A stretch of DNA of 50,308 nucleotides from an uncultured Allofournierella sp. (GTDB taxonomy: Bacteria > Bacillota > Clostridia > Oscillospirales > Ruminococcaceae), in assembly GCA_944382705.1 (NCBI GenBank), contig CALWNE010000061.1:1-50308 (forward strand), given 5' to 3'. The notes beneath the pieces are model-generated. The model saw only the letters and a list, made by a program, of their open reading frames with translations, was not told the origin of the DNA and did not search any database. Positions 1 through 7,830 of the stretch are shown one piece after another. The position numbers and the translations under genes are program-made. Position 1 is the first letter of the stretch. Each line of letters starts with the position of its first letter.

Positions 1-797
1 GACTCACAAGCATCACGCACCTTGTCGATTGCAACGGTAATGCCCAGGGATGGATTTGCTTTCTTCCAGGTGGATGGGTCCGTCCAATCGTCACCCTCAT
101 CTGCACCATAGATAACGGGATAAAAGGTGTGGTCGATTTTCCTGCCCTCGATGATATCCTTGGCTTTCTGGTGAATCTCATAGCAGATGGATTTGGTATC
201 GTTGCCCGCAGTCGTAATAAGGAAGTAAAGTGGTTGCGTACGGGCATCACCGGAACCTTTGGTCATAACATCAAACAGCTTTCGGTTCGGCTGTGTGTGC
301 AACTCATCAAAAACTACTCCGTGGGTGTTAAAGCCGTGCTTGTTGCCAACATCTGCGGAAAGTACCTGGTAGATACTGCCGGTCGGCAAGTAGATAAGAC
401 GCTTTTGTGAATCGAGGATTTTGACCCTCTTGGCAAGAGCCGGACACATACGCACCATATCTGCGGCAACATTGAAAACGATGGATGCCTGCTGTCGGTC
501 AGCAGCACAGCCATAAACCTCGGCACGTTCTTCCCCATCACCGCAGGTCAGTAAAAGTGCAACGGCAGCAGCAAGTTCCGATTTGCCTTGTTTTTTTGGG
601 ATTTCGATGTATGCGGTATTGAACTGGCGGTACCCGTTTGGCTTGAGTGTTCCGAAAATGTCTCGGATAATCTGCTCCTGCCAGTCGATTAGTTCAAAGG
701 GCTTTCTTGCCCAGGTGCCTTTGGTGTGACAAAGGCATTCAATGAACCCCACCGCATAGTCCGCTGCGTCCTTATCGTAGTAAGAACCTTTCGCCAT
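1..797 (-). CDS. Phage terminase large subunit, 3' end outside the window
   Basis: ATPase/nuclease that packages phage DNA into proheads. The visible 265 residues are the N-terminal ATPase part. A Walker-A-like stretch IPKKQGKSE lies near residue 70 and a Walker-B-like VVFDELH near residue 155, followed by the coupling motif LITTAGN. The frame is open to the left edge, so the C-terminal RNase-H-like nuclease is not seen. The first canonical start in frame is ATG at 797, but it lacks a good ribosome binding site. A strong AGGAGGTGA at about 842-849 points to an upstream start where the codon is ATA (see the separate entry). This is the last visible gene of the minus-strand phage run. The family call is firm; the start is uncertain. 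Confidence 0.9.
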   Translation of the reverse strand, partial: MAKGSYYDKDAADYAVGFIECLCHTKGTWARKPFELIDWQEQIIRDIFGTLKPNGYRQFNTAYIEIPKKQGKSELAAAVALLLTCGDGEERAEVYGCAADRQQASIVFNVAADMVRMCPALAKRVKILDSQKRLIYLPTGSIYQVLSADVGNKHGFNTHGVVFDELHTQPNRKLFDVMTKGSGDARTQPLYFLITTAGNDTKSICYEIHQKAKDIIEGRKIDHTFYPVIYGADEGDDWTDPSTWKKANPSLGITVAIDKVRDACE

Positions 798-830
798 GAA
801 CTTAGTCGGTTTATACTTTTTCAGCTTTCT

Positions 831-850
831 TATATGCGGTCACCTCCTCA
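831..850 (-). promoter_or_regulatory. Strong RBS followed by an ATA codon, possible non-canonical terminase start
   Basis: On the minus strand a near-perfect Shine-Dalgarno sequence (GAGGAGGTGA) is followed, about 8-10 nt later, by ATA at 833-831 in frame with the terminase. No stop lies between it and the ATG at 797. The 12 extra residues begin with I/M-R-K-L-K-K. As I recall, related phage terminases begin M-R-(K/R)-L-K-K-Y, so a start there would fit the family. An ATG-to-ATA change is one base. Either ATA initiates weakly, CTG at 824-822 is used, or the protein starts at 797. Confidence 0.4.
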
Positions 851-903
851 AAAAGGGTATAAAAAATAGCCGTCACCGTAATCGGTGCGACCGTTATATA
901 CGA

Positions 904-929
904 GGAACAGAGCCTCTCGGCTCAGTTCC
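904..929 (-). other. Hairpin between DUF5049 and terminase genes
   Basis: An 11-bp stem with one internal mismatch and a 4-nt loop (arms 904-914 and 919-929) lies in the 106-nt gap between the two phage genes. No T-run follows on the minus strand, so it is a weak terminator candidate. It could be an mRNA processing or stability element. Confidence 0.4.
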
Positions 930-955
930 AGGACTATTTAATCAGTGTGGGAATT

Positions 956-1141
956 TTATGTAGGTATAACCTCTCCCGTAAGGATGAAATGTACATATTC
1001 GGAGCGGTGTTCTTCCAAGTAAACCACCAATTCATAGAACTGCATCTCGCTTGCGATGTACTGAACCATCGGAATGTCAAACATATTAGTGCATCCGGTT
1101 TTGCGGATGGTAAGGATCTGATTTTTGATTTTTTCACTCAT
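956..1141 (-). CDS. DUF5049 phage protein
   Basis: A 61-residue protein beginning MSEKIKNQIL with the family-typical TNMFD and the C-terminal EEHRSEYVHFILTG. It is found next to terminase genes in many Clostridia prophages; its function is unknown. The start at ATG 1141 was chosen because AAAGGTGG lies about 9 nt upstream. The ATG at 1147 would be only 3 nt from that site. The start overlaps the end of the DUF4314 gene by 8 nt, which suggests translational coupling. Confidence 0.75.
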   Translation of the reverse strand: MSEKIKNQILTIRKTGCTNMFDIPMVQYIASEMQFYELVVYLEEHRSEYVHFILTGEVIPT

Positions 1142-1367
1142 TGCCATCTGCCACCTTTCGACAAATATCAACACCGTAGACTATGTTCAAACCGCAGCCG
1201 TTATCCCAGGAAACCAGAATGCTGCCAGTGTCATCCACACCGCAAACAGTACCTTTTGTCCCGATGGGCGGTGCCTGGAAGTCATCCATCTGCACCAGTT
1301 CCACGCGGGTGCCCCTCGGAAAGCGTTCACGAAGAGTTTTTAAGGCTTCTTTCGATATCATTCGCAT
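1134..1367 (-). CDS. DUF4314 phage protein
   Basis: A 77-residue protein with the pattern FPRGTRVELVQMDD, then PPIGTKGTV and GSILVSWDNG, typical of the small beta-rich DUF4314 family of phage genomes. The function is unknown; the fold resembles small SH3-like barrels, which is inference. The start at ATG 1367 has GGAGG 7 nt upstream. The gene overlaps the preceding gene by 10 nt and the following DUF5049 gene by 8 nt, so the three are one translation-coupled unit. Confidence 0.75.
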   Translation of the reverse strand: MRMISKEALKTLRERFPRGTRVELVQMDDFQAPPIGTKGTVCGVDDTGSILVSWDNGCGLNIVYGVDICRKVADGNE

Positions 1368-2041
1368 ACTGCCGCCTCCTTCTTTTGACCGCTTCTGAAG
1401 GCAGAACTGCCCTCCAGGTTGCGGAGAAGAATTTTGCGAGTTTCCTTATACTCGTTGCCGATGAAGCCAAGGCGCAGAAGGAAGCAGCGGAATGCGTATT
1501 TTTCGTTGTCGACTTCCTTTTCCTTTACGCTGACACGCTTCTGGTTGCGGGCCATTTCACATAGCTTGCAGATGAATGAATTATAAGCATGAAGTTCTTC
1601 CGGGGTAGGCTTGCCTGTGAACCAAGAAAATGAAACCTTTGTGTCGCTTACCTCAATGGGAAGTTCTTCTGCACCGAGTGCCTTTTTGATAAGACTACCC
1701 TTGGCAGCAACGATTAATTTGAGGTTTTCCAGGCTGCTGTCGGTAAAAAGACTGCGAGGCATGGAAATGCAGACACCGCTGATTTCTTCTGGCTCATCCT
1801 TGATGTGTCTCTGGTCGATGTCAAAACCTTCATCGTAAATATGCTGCAGGAGTCTTTCAACAACCTCGCTGTCGGCACGGTCATCAAAGGTAAGACTTCC
1901 ATTCTTTTCGATGGTGAAGTAATCCACCTGGTAGGCGCAGGAAGGAACTCTGAGGTACTTGGCATCGCAGCCGAGCCATTTGGAAATGGTTTGTACCAAG
2001 CGCTTGCGTTCAGCGCCGGTTGCGTTGATTGTAATCGTCAT
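1358..2041 (-). CDS. Phage 'virulence-related' family protein
   Basis: A 227-residue protein beginning MTITINATGAERKRLV. This N-terminus is typical of a phage family that databases label virulence protein without a known mechanism. The N-terminal half concerns peptides similar to AYQVDYFTIEKNG; the C-terminal half is basic and ends in KKEAAVCE. The start at ATG 2041 has AAGGAGG 8 nt upstream. The next upstream ATGs (2047 and 2071) overlap or precede that ribosome binding site. It sits between the cytosine methyltransferase and DUF4314. The label should not be read as evidence of pathogenicity. Confidence 0.65.
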   Translation of the reverse strand: MTITINATGAERKRLVQTISKWLGCDAKYLRVPSCAYQVDYFTIEKNGSLTFDDRADSEVVERLLQHIYDEGFDIDQRHIKDEPEEISGVCISMPRSLFTDSSLENLKLIVAAKGSLIKKALGAEELPIEVSDTKVSFSWFTGKPTPEELHAYNSFICKLCEMARNQKRVSVKEKEVDNEKYAFRCFLLRLGFIGNEYKETRKILLRNLEGSSAFRSGQKKEAAVCE

Positions 2042-2137
2042 GTGCATGACCTCCTTGTTTTTGGTATGCACATATTACCTCTGAAAAGCGATTATATCCA
2101 GTCATTTCGATACATTTACAGTAGAATATGTGCCGAT

Positions 2138-4228
2138 TTATTCGCTCCCAGATTGTGTATAGTACACGATGCCAGAAAGGACGAAAACCACGCAAGGGAG
2201 TGCTACACCGTTGCCCCACATCTTATATTCGGCGGCATCGGAATGTGGATTGTACAGCCATTTTGCAATCTGTTTCAGCGTTTTGGGCTTAGTAGAGTTT
2301 CCGACAATTTTGCGGTGAGTTTCAAACACATCGTACCAATAGCGGAGGTCATCCATCGTAGGTTCTTCCGTGCCGAGGTTATCGCACCACCAGTCTGGGA
2401 AACCTTGCAGTCTTGCACACTCGGTGGGTGTCAGCCTGCGGACGGTATATCCGCTTTGAACTGCACCGGGGCCTTTGGCAACCATCGTAGGCTGTACTTC
2501 TTCAGAGAAGCACGGAGAGAACTTTGCGTTCTTACCTTGGTTGAAAGTATCCCTACCGATGCCGTAGCAAACAGCAGTAGGGTCTTTATAATCCCTGGCA
2601 AGAACCGTGGGAGCCTTATCCTCAGCAACTTGGGCGAAGCTGCCAGTAGTCATGGTATAAACGGCATGGCGGTCAACCGTATTGAGGGTGAAACTAACAT
2701 CTTCATTTATGCCGTCACCTTGGGGACCGTTCTTTTCGTTTCTGCCAATCATAGAGCCTTGGATTGCATAGCTTTCCACTACGGCAATGCCGCCTTGATT
2801 ACATCCGGGATTGCCACCATTTCCATCAAGGGTGCGCGATGTATCTGCTTTATAGATACCGCTGTGGGGATTGTCGGACTTCCTGGAGTTACTGTCCTTT
2901 GAGCAAATACCATAAGCCTCGCTCACATAGTTGAAGTGGTTTTTATCTGGCATACACTGATTGCAACCAGTATTGTGCGCCGTAGGTGTGGGAGCGACCT
3001 TCTGACCATCCCAATTACAAGGCTCAAATAAAGTCTGGTCATTGTTGCAGGAAAGCGTAGCAGACTTGTTTTCCTGGATAAGTGCGCCTTTGCCTCCACC
3101 CTCGCAACCGGAACGAATCTTCATAACGAGAGGTACATTGTTTCCGCCTGTTCCCATGCGGGAAGTGAGAGTCTGTACCTTGCCGTCATCGGCAATTTTC
3201 ACACGGCTGTCGGTCGGATGGTTTTCAATGGCAACAGCGGCAGGGATACTACCGGCACGAAGTGTGGGAGAGATTTCTTCCTCGTATCCGATACTGCGAC
3301 TCTGGGCGGAATGTTCTGTACAGAAGCCTGCAGATTCCAGAACGCAAGGTGGATGATGTGCCTCTGCACGCAGTGTAGCGGTAATCTCATCGGTGATATC
3401 CATACGATTGCCGCCCTGGTCATTGAGTACAACGCCATTTCTACCGGTACTCATACCGCAGTTCACTCCGAGGGTCGAGGAAATATCCCCCGTCAGTTCT
3501 CCGTTGTATCCGTCAAAGCCTGTTGCTCCAAGGCGATTCTCAACACAGCAGGCAGTTCTTTGCCACGTGCGAAAGCCCTGCGCAGAATACCCTGACAAGC
3601 CTTCGGACTTAAAAAGTATGTCGAAGGCACGCCTGCCTGTAAAATCTGCGACAAGGTAGATGCGTTTTCTTCGTTGGGGGACTCCCCAGTATTGAGCGTC
3701 AAGAACTCGGTAAGCAACGCTCCATTTGTCTCCCATGTAGCAGTCAGCATAGGGCCATCGGTTTTTCTCAGGCATAGGCACCTGGATGTCCGGCTCTGTG
3801 ATGCCGATGATTGCTTCGAGGACTGCTTTGAAGTCTTCGCCACTGTTTGAGGAGAAAGCGCCGGGGACATTCTCCCAGACACAGTATCGTGGATATTTGC
3901 CATTAGTGGCACACCTCATTTCCTTAATAATTCGGATGGCTTGATAAAATAGGACAGATTGCCGCCCATCCAATCCGGCCCGTTTGCCTGCCACCGACAT
4001 ATCCGTGCAAGGTGAGCCAAAAGTGATAATATCAACAGGTTCAATCTTCCCTCCATCCATTTGGGAGATATCACCGTAATGTTTCATAAAGGGTAGACGC
4101 TTGGTGGTGACGCGAATAGGAAAAGGCTCGATCTCCGATGCCCACACAGGGGTCACACCGGAAATCAAGCCTCCTAAAGGAAAGCCGCCGGAACCGTCAA
4201 ACAGACTGCCCAGGGTTAAATTGTTCAT
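2138..4228 (-). CDS. Phage C5-cytosine DNA methyltransferase with a long repeat-containing insert
   Basis: Transfers a methyl group from SAM to cytosine C5. Conserved motifs in order: I (FDGSGGF, residues 10-16), IV (GSPC, 71-74, catalytic Cys74), VI (ENV, 119-121), VIII (QRRKR, 185-189), IX (RLTPTECARLQGFP, near 598-611) and X (GNGVALP, 672-678). At 696 residues it is roughly twice a minimal enzyme. The extra length lies between motifs VIII and IX, where target-recognition domains sit, and consists of about ten degenerate repeats (separate entry). The start at ATG 4228 has ATGGAGGT upstream. It follows the ParB-methyltransferase and SAM synthetase genes on the same strand, so the three probably protect phage DNA from host restriction. 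Confidence 0.93.
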   Translation of the reverse strand: MNNLTLGSLFDGSGGFPLGGLISGVTPVWASEIEPFPIRVTTKRLPFMKHYGDISQMDGGKIEPVDIITFGSPCTDMSVAGKRAGLDGRQSVLFYQAIRIIKEMRCATNGKYPRYCVWENVPGAFSSNSGEDFKAVLEAIIGITEPDIQVPMPEKNRWPYADCYMGDKWSVAYRVLDAQYWGVPQRRKRIYLVADFTGRRAFDILFKSEGLSGYSAQGFRTWQRTACCVENRLGATGFDGYNGELTGDISSTLGVNCGMSTGRNGVVLNDQGGNRMDITDEITATLRAEAHHPPCVLESAGFCTEHSAQSRSIGYEEEISPTLRAGSIPAAVAIENHPTDSRVKIADDGKVQTLTSRMGTGGNNVPLVMKIRSGCEGGGKGALIQENKSATLSCNNDQTLFEPCNWDGQKVAPTPTAHNTGCNQCMPDKNHFNYVSEAYGICSKDSNSRKSDNPHSGIYKADTSRTLDGNGGNPGCNQGGIAVVESYAIQGSMIGRNEKNGPQGDGINEDVSFTLNTVDRHAVYTMTTGSFAQVAEDKAPTVLARDYKDPTAVCYGIGRDTFNQGKNAKFSPCFSEEVQPTMVAKGPGAVQSGYTVRRLTPTECARLQGFPDWWCDNLGTEEPTMDDLRYWYDVFETHRKIVGNSTKPKTLKQIAKWLYNPHSDAAEYKMWGNGVALPCVVFVLSGIVYYTQSGSE
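2456..3496 (-). repeat. Degenerate in-frame repeat array inside the cytosine methyltransferase
   Basis: Residues about 245-591 of the methyltransferase contain about ten copies of a loose unit: acidic residue, x, (S/A/T), x, T-L, 5-15 variable residues, then (A/V)V. Examples are DISSTLGV (248), EITATLRAE (280), EISPTLRAG (318), KVQTLTSR (350), KSATLSCN (388), TSRTLDGN (463), DVSFTLNT (510), KAPTVLAR (538) and EVQPTMVA (577). Spacing is 20-60 residues. The repeats are protein-level only; the DNA is too diverged to be a tandem repeat. Confidence 0.7.
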
Positions 4229-4254
4229 TTCGTACCTCCATTTCGGAATAGCGG

Positions 4255-5478
4255 TTATGCCAATTCGGAGTATTTGTAGGTTAAACCATCACGCTGAACA
4301 GAAACACCATCGGAACTGCCAACCTGCTCGATGTAGCGTTTTACGATAACATCGCAGAATTTTTCGTCCAATTCAATGGTGTGGCAGATACGCTCGGACT
4401 GCTCACAGGCGATGAGCGTAGAGCCGGAACCGCCGAATGGGTCAAGCACCACAGCGTTACTCATGGATGAGTTCATAATGGGATACGCAAGCAGAGGGAT
4501 GGGTTTCATCGTAGGATGATCACCATTCTTTTTCGGTTTGTCAAACTCCCATATGGTTGTTTCCTTGCGTCCGGTGTACCACTGGTGCTTACCGTTTTTC
4601 TTCCAACCGTAGAGACAAGGTTCATGCTGCCACTGGTAAGGAGAACGACCCAGCACAAGGGACTGCTTCTTCCAAATGCAACAGCCAGACAAATAAAAAC
4701 CCGCATCGGCAAAAGCCCTGCGGAAGTTCAAACCCTCAGTATCTGCGTGGAACACATAGATGGAAGCGTCATCTGCCATTGCGGAGTGCATCTGCGTGTA
4801 TGCCGCCAACAGGAAGTTATAAAAGGCTTCATCAGCCATGTTGTCATTCTTGATTTTTCCTGCACTGCCTTCGTAGTTGACATTGTACGGAGGGTCGGTA
4901 ACCACAAGATTTGCTTTGACCCCGTTCATCAAGATCTCAAAAGTTTCAGTCTTGGTGCTGTCACCGCAGACCAGGCGGTGGCGGCCTAGGGTCCACACAT
5001 CACCGAGTTTGGTGATGGTGGGATTCTTTAGTTCAGCCTCTACATCGAAATCGTCATCCTTAATGCCATCTTTAATGGTGTCCTTGAACAGAGCGTCAAT
5101 TTCGGCAGGCTCAAAGCCGGTAAGAGATACATCAAAATCCTCGCCCTGCAAATCGGCAATGAGTAGAGCCAGTTTATCCGTATCCCAATCACCGCTGATT
5201 TTGTTGAGGGCAACATTCAGAGCCTTTTCCTTGGACTCATCCATTTCCACCACAACACATTCTACTTCGGTGATGCCTATATCGATGAGAACCTTCAGAC
5301 GCTGATGGCCGCCCACAACCCTGCCCGTGGTCTTATTCCAGATAACAGGTTCTACATAGCCGAACTGCTCAATGGAGCGTTTCAGCTTCTCATATTCCGT
5401 ATCACCGGGTTTTAAGTCTTTACGAGGATTATAGTCAGCGGGAAGTAAATCGGCCGTGTTCTTTCTTTCAACTACCAT
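4255..5478 (-). CDS. ParB-like domain fused to beta-class DNA N6/N4 methyltransferase
   Basis: A 407-residue two-domain protein. Residues 1-95 form a ParB/Srx-like domain with GGHQR at 56-60. The methyltransferase domain has motif IV DPPYN at 195-199 before motif I FGGSG at 348-352, the order of beta-class enzymes. DPPY most often means N6-adenine methylation, but N4-cytosine cannot be excluded. The start at ATG 5478 overlaps the SAM synthetase stop codon (TAATG), indicating direct translational coupling. The next gene downstream is the C5 methyltransferase. Role, by context: protective or regulatory methylation of phage DNA. The recognition sequence is not predictable. Confidence 0.92.
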   Translation of the reverse strand: MVVERKNTADLLPADYNPRKDLKPGDTEYEKLKRSIEQFGYVEPVIWNKTTGRVVGGHQRLKVLIDIGITEVECVVVEMDESKEKALNVALNKISGDWDTDKLALLIADLQGEDFDVSLTGFEPAEIDALFKDTIKDGIKDDDFDVEAELKNPTITKLGDVWTLGRHRLVCGDSTKTETFEILMNGVKANLVVTDPPYNVNYEGSAGKIKNDNMADEAFYNFLLAAYTQMHSAMADDASIYVFHADTEGLNFRRAFADAGFYLSGCCIWKKQSLVLGRSPYQWQHEPCLYGWKKNGKHQWYTGRKETTIWEFDKPKKNGDHPTMKPIPLLAYPIMNSSMSNAVVLDPFGGSGSTLIACEQSERICHTIELDEKFCDVIVKRYIEQVGSSDGVSVQRDGLTYKYSELA

Positions 5479-6260
5479 TAGTACAACCCCCATTCAGCGA
5501 ATTTTTCAAAGCCACCGATGGAGTCAATATATTCCCTGGCAATGGCAACAACCTGCGCATAAGGAATATCATCAATGACTTCATCGCCGATGGCGCAGCA
5601 CAGTTCCACAGGGAAACCGCACTCTTGAGCCTTGAGGAAGGCATAAATATTGACAGAAACATCAGCCTTGGAGAGGTCTTTGCCGTGTAAGCCCCCGCCG
5701 GTTACGGAGTCAGCCATATCACTGCCAAGTTTACGGTTGGTCGCACCAGTGTCCACATCTGTGCCACCCGTCCAGTCACCAAGAGGATTGACCTCGGAAC
5801 CTGCGTAGCGTTCCTTGAGTTCTGCCGCGGGAGCATTGCTCTGGCAGATGATGAGACGGTTGCCATCCTTGATGTACTTGCCGTCATAGGGATAGTCGGC
5901 ATAAATCTCACGGGCAATTCTGGCGAGTTCTTTCTGTTCACCCGTCAGAGGTATCCCCTTGAAGATACCGTTGTCACCACAGCGAATACCGTCTGCCTGG
6001 TTCTCAGTCAAATGAGCATCCTGGGGAATAATGACAATGTCGGTGTCTAGCTTTCCAGCAATGCGATGCACCGCATCAATGATGTCTGCTTTGCAAAGAG
6101 TAGCAGTTGTTTCAACGATAATGTGGCACACACCGTGGCCGATGAGAACTTCCGCAGCCACTTTGGGGTTTGTATCAATTGCATAAGCCAGGTCTACCAC
6201 GGCTCCGGCAATTCTGTCCGCCACCTTATCCGGGTGGCATGGATTTACTTTTTCAATCAT
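5478..6260 (-). CDS. metK: Short phage-type S-adenosylmethionine synthetase
   Basis: Makes SAM from ATP and methionine. The N-terminus has the substrate-binding HPDK motif (residues 9-12) followed by VADRIAGAVVD. The C-terminal half has GGGLHGKDLSKAD, matching the GGGAFSGKD-type loop of MetK. At 260 residues it is clearly shorter than cellular MetK (about 390), with the central region reduced. The HPDK lysine and aspartate survive, so activity is plausible but unproven. Its stop codon overlaps the start of a DNA methyltransferase (TAATG), a direct cofactor-enzyme pairing. The start at ATG 6260 has AAGGAAG upstream. Confidence 0.85.
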   Translation of the reverse strand: MIEKVNPCHPDKVADRIAGAVVDLAYAIDTNPKVAAEVLIGHGVCHIIVETTATLCKADIIDAVHRIAGKLDTDIVIIPQDAHLTENQADGIRCGDNGIFKGIPLTGEQKELARIAREIYADYPYDGKYIKDGNRLIICQSNAPAAELKERYAGSEVNPLGDWTGGTDVDTGATNRKLGSDMADSVTGGGLHGKDLSKADVSVNIYAFLKAQECGFPVELCCAIGDEVIDDIPYAQVVAIAREYIDSIGGFEKFAEWGLY

Positions 6261-6263
6261 AAG

Positions 6264-6806
6264 TTAGCTTCCTTTCCTTGCACGAAGCAATCTTTCCATC
6301 ACATCATCCTGGGGATTTGCACCGCTGTATTCTCCAGTGCAGTTCTCACGGATGATTTGGTAAATTTCAGACCACAGACGGTTCGCCTGGGTCATGTACT
6401 TATCTGCAATCGCAACATAGGGAGATTGGATAGCAGCACCAGTGGTAGGATGCTTTGCCAAAAAGCCGAGTTCGCTTGTAACGGACTCACACTGAATCCA
6501 TCTGGCACTTGCCATCGCATAACGCTCGATAAGTTGCGGTGATATAATTGCGGCACATCCTCGCTCGGAGAGCCACCGCCATGTGTTTTCATAAATTTCT
6601 GCGGCACAGAGTGTAGAACCGTCTTTCTGCTTTGCGGACAAATAATCCGAAGGCTTCGGCATCGCTTGACCTTCCAAATCGGCCACGCTGTCTTTAAAGT
6701 TAATGACAGTTAGTGGTCTTTTGCCTGGATTGCCATCCGAAATCTTATCCGCCAGTGGCTTTTTCGGCCTGCCACCCGTACCGGGTTTAGGTCCTCGTTG
6801 GCCCAT
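6264..6806 (-). CDS. Phage terminase small subunit, P27 family
   Basis: A 180-residue DNA-binding subunit that recognises the packaging site and loads the large terminase. The N-terminus MGQRGPKPG and the basic GRPKKP stretch are typical of P27-type small terminases. A central helical part follows (ERYAMASARWIQCE), then a C-terminal KYMTQANRLWSEI helix. The HNH nuclease gene lies just upstream. Unusually, the large terminase is not next but about 5.5 kb downstream, with the SAM synthetase, two methyltransferases and three small genes in between. The start at ATG 6806 is preceded by GAGGTGTAAAAA. Confidence 0.88.
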   Translation of the reverse strand: MGQRGPKPGTGGRPKKPLADKISDGNPGKRPLTVINFKDSVADLEGQAMPKPSDYLSAKQKDGSTLCAAEIYENTWRWLSERGCAAIISPQLIERYAMASARWIQCESVTSELGFLAKHPTTGAAIQSPYVAIADKYMTQANRLWSEIYQIIRENCTGEYSGANPQDDVMERLLRARKGS

Positions 6807-6925
6807 TTTTTACACCTCAAATCGGTCTGGGGGTATTCCCCTAAAAACTTTTGCGAATTTGCACACGCGACCCCGGCACCGTTACCCAGGCATAAGGTCA
6901 CAGAGATTCGACCCGCCCCTACGGG

Positions 6926-7285
6926 TCAGTGGTTATGCCACCTATCACCACGCTCCGCATGGATTTTGCTGTGACAGGACTTGCACAAGGCTATGAGGTT
7001 GTCCCTTGCATGAGTTCCACCCTCAGACAGCGGTGTCTTGTGGTGTATCTCTTCGGTGGGAACGAGCCTGCCTTCCTGTTGGCACAACTCACAGAGAGGA
7101 TGCTGTGCTGCATAGCTGTCGCGGATGCGTTTCCAGGCGCGTCCGTATCTACGGCGTACAGCATGGTTTCTGTCATACTTCTCGTAGCGTTTGGCTTCTT
7201 GCTTTGTGTGTTCCTCACAGAACCTTCCGTCAGTCAGCTTGGGGCATCCGGGGTGGGAACACGGTCGTTTAGGTTTTCTTGGCAT
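6926..7285 (-). CDS. Phage HNH endonuclease
   Basis: A 119-residue HNH nuclease. The zinc-binding and catalytic signature is clear: CELCQQEG, EIHHKTPLSEGGTH, then ARDNLIALCKSCHSKIH. A second cysteine pair (CSHPGCPK) near the N-terminus forms an extra zinc knuckle. HNH proteins beside terminases assist DNA cleavage during packaging in several phages, and the position before the small terminase fits that role. The start at ATG 7285 has AAAGGAGG 8 nt upstream. About 120 nt with no recognisable gene separate it from the small terminase. Confidence 0.92.
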   Translation of the reverse strand: MPRKPKRPCSHPGCPKLTDGRFCEEHTKQEAKRYEKYDRNHAVRRRYGRAWKRIRDSYAAQHPLCELCQQEGRLVPTEEIHHKTPLSEGGTHARDNLIALCKSCHSKIHAERGDRWHNH

Positions 7286-7404
7286 TGAAGCACCTCCTTT
7301 TGGGTATAAGAAAAGCCCCACAGGATTTCTCCTGCGAGGCCACTTCCCTATTCTCTTTCGCCATTGTAATGATACCACTAATGCATAGTGTGAAATAGTG
7401 CCAT

Positions 7405-7830
7405 TTACTGCACGGAGAAATATTTTTCAGGAATTTTTATTGCAGCAAGCGCTTCATCATGCAACTTATACAGGTGGCGCATCTTGTAACCTAAATCCAC
7501 GGCAATTTCAGGCCAGGACTTATCACTGATATAACGCTTCTCCAAAATAAGCTGATACTCGATGCATTCTACAGCTTTAATGGTGGTGATGATTTCTGCC
7601 TTCAATTCCACAAGCCGTTCCATGTCCTTGGCAATTTCGTTCTCAAGGTCGATGATTTTGAGAACGGCATCAGCTATACGGGACCCGCCACAGTTAGGGC
7701 TTCTGGGCATCCCCGTCAATGTGGCGGAGCAGTCGGTAGCAAGGTCATTCAGCGAAGCAATCTGCTCTTGCTTACTACGGATACGCTGATCCAGACGGTA
7801 TGCCTGGCAGAGATACTCCTTTGCGGTCAT
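7405..7830 (-). CDS. DUF1492 / ArpU-like phage transcriptional regulator
   Basis: A 141-residue protein that is mostly helical with a long coiled-coil centre (residues 50-95, rich in Glu and Lys with heptad leucines). A C-terminal sigma-70-region-4-like helix-turn-helix follows (YISDKSWPEIAVDLGYKMRHLYKLHDEAL). Proteins of this type sit before terminase genes in many Firmicutes phages and act as late-gene regulators. The start at ATG 7830 overlaps the stop of the preceding gene (ATGA), implying coupling. Confidence 0.8.
   Translation of the reverse strand: MTAKEYLCQAYRLDQRIRSKQEQIASLNDLATDCSATLTGMPRSPNCGGSRIADAVLKIIDLENEIAKDMERLVELKAEIITTIKAVECIEYQLILEKRYISDKSWPEIAVDLGYKMRHLYKLHDEALAAIKIPEKYFSVQ

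Noticed and set aside
1805..2902. Plus-strand open frame of 365 codons
   Set aside because: It is antisense to the virulence-like gene and the cytosine methyltransferase, both of which have clear families and ribosome binding sites; its translation shows no domain.
2456..3496. Tandem DNA repeat or CRISPR-like array
   Set aside because: The repetition is visible only in the protein; DNA units share no constant repeat or spacer length. No CRISPR array was seen anywhere in the window.
6860..6925. tRNA-like GGGTCGAATC string upstream of the small terminase
   Set aside because: Only a partial T-arm resemblance; no acceptor stem, D-arm or anticodon arm can be drawn.
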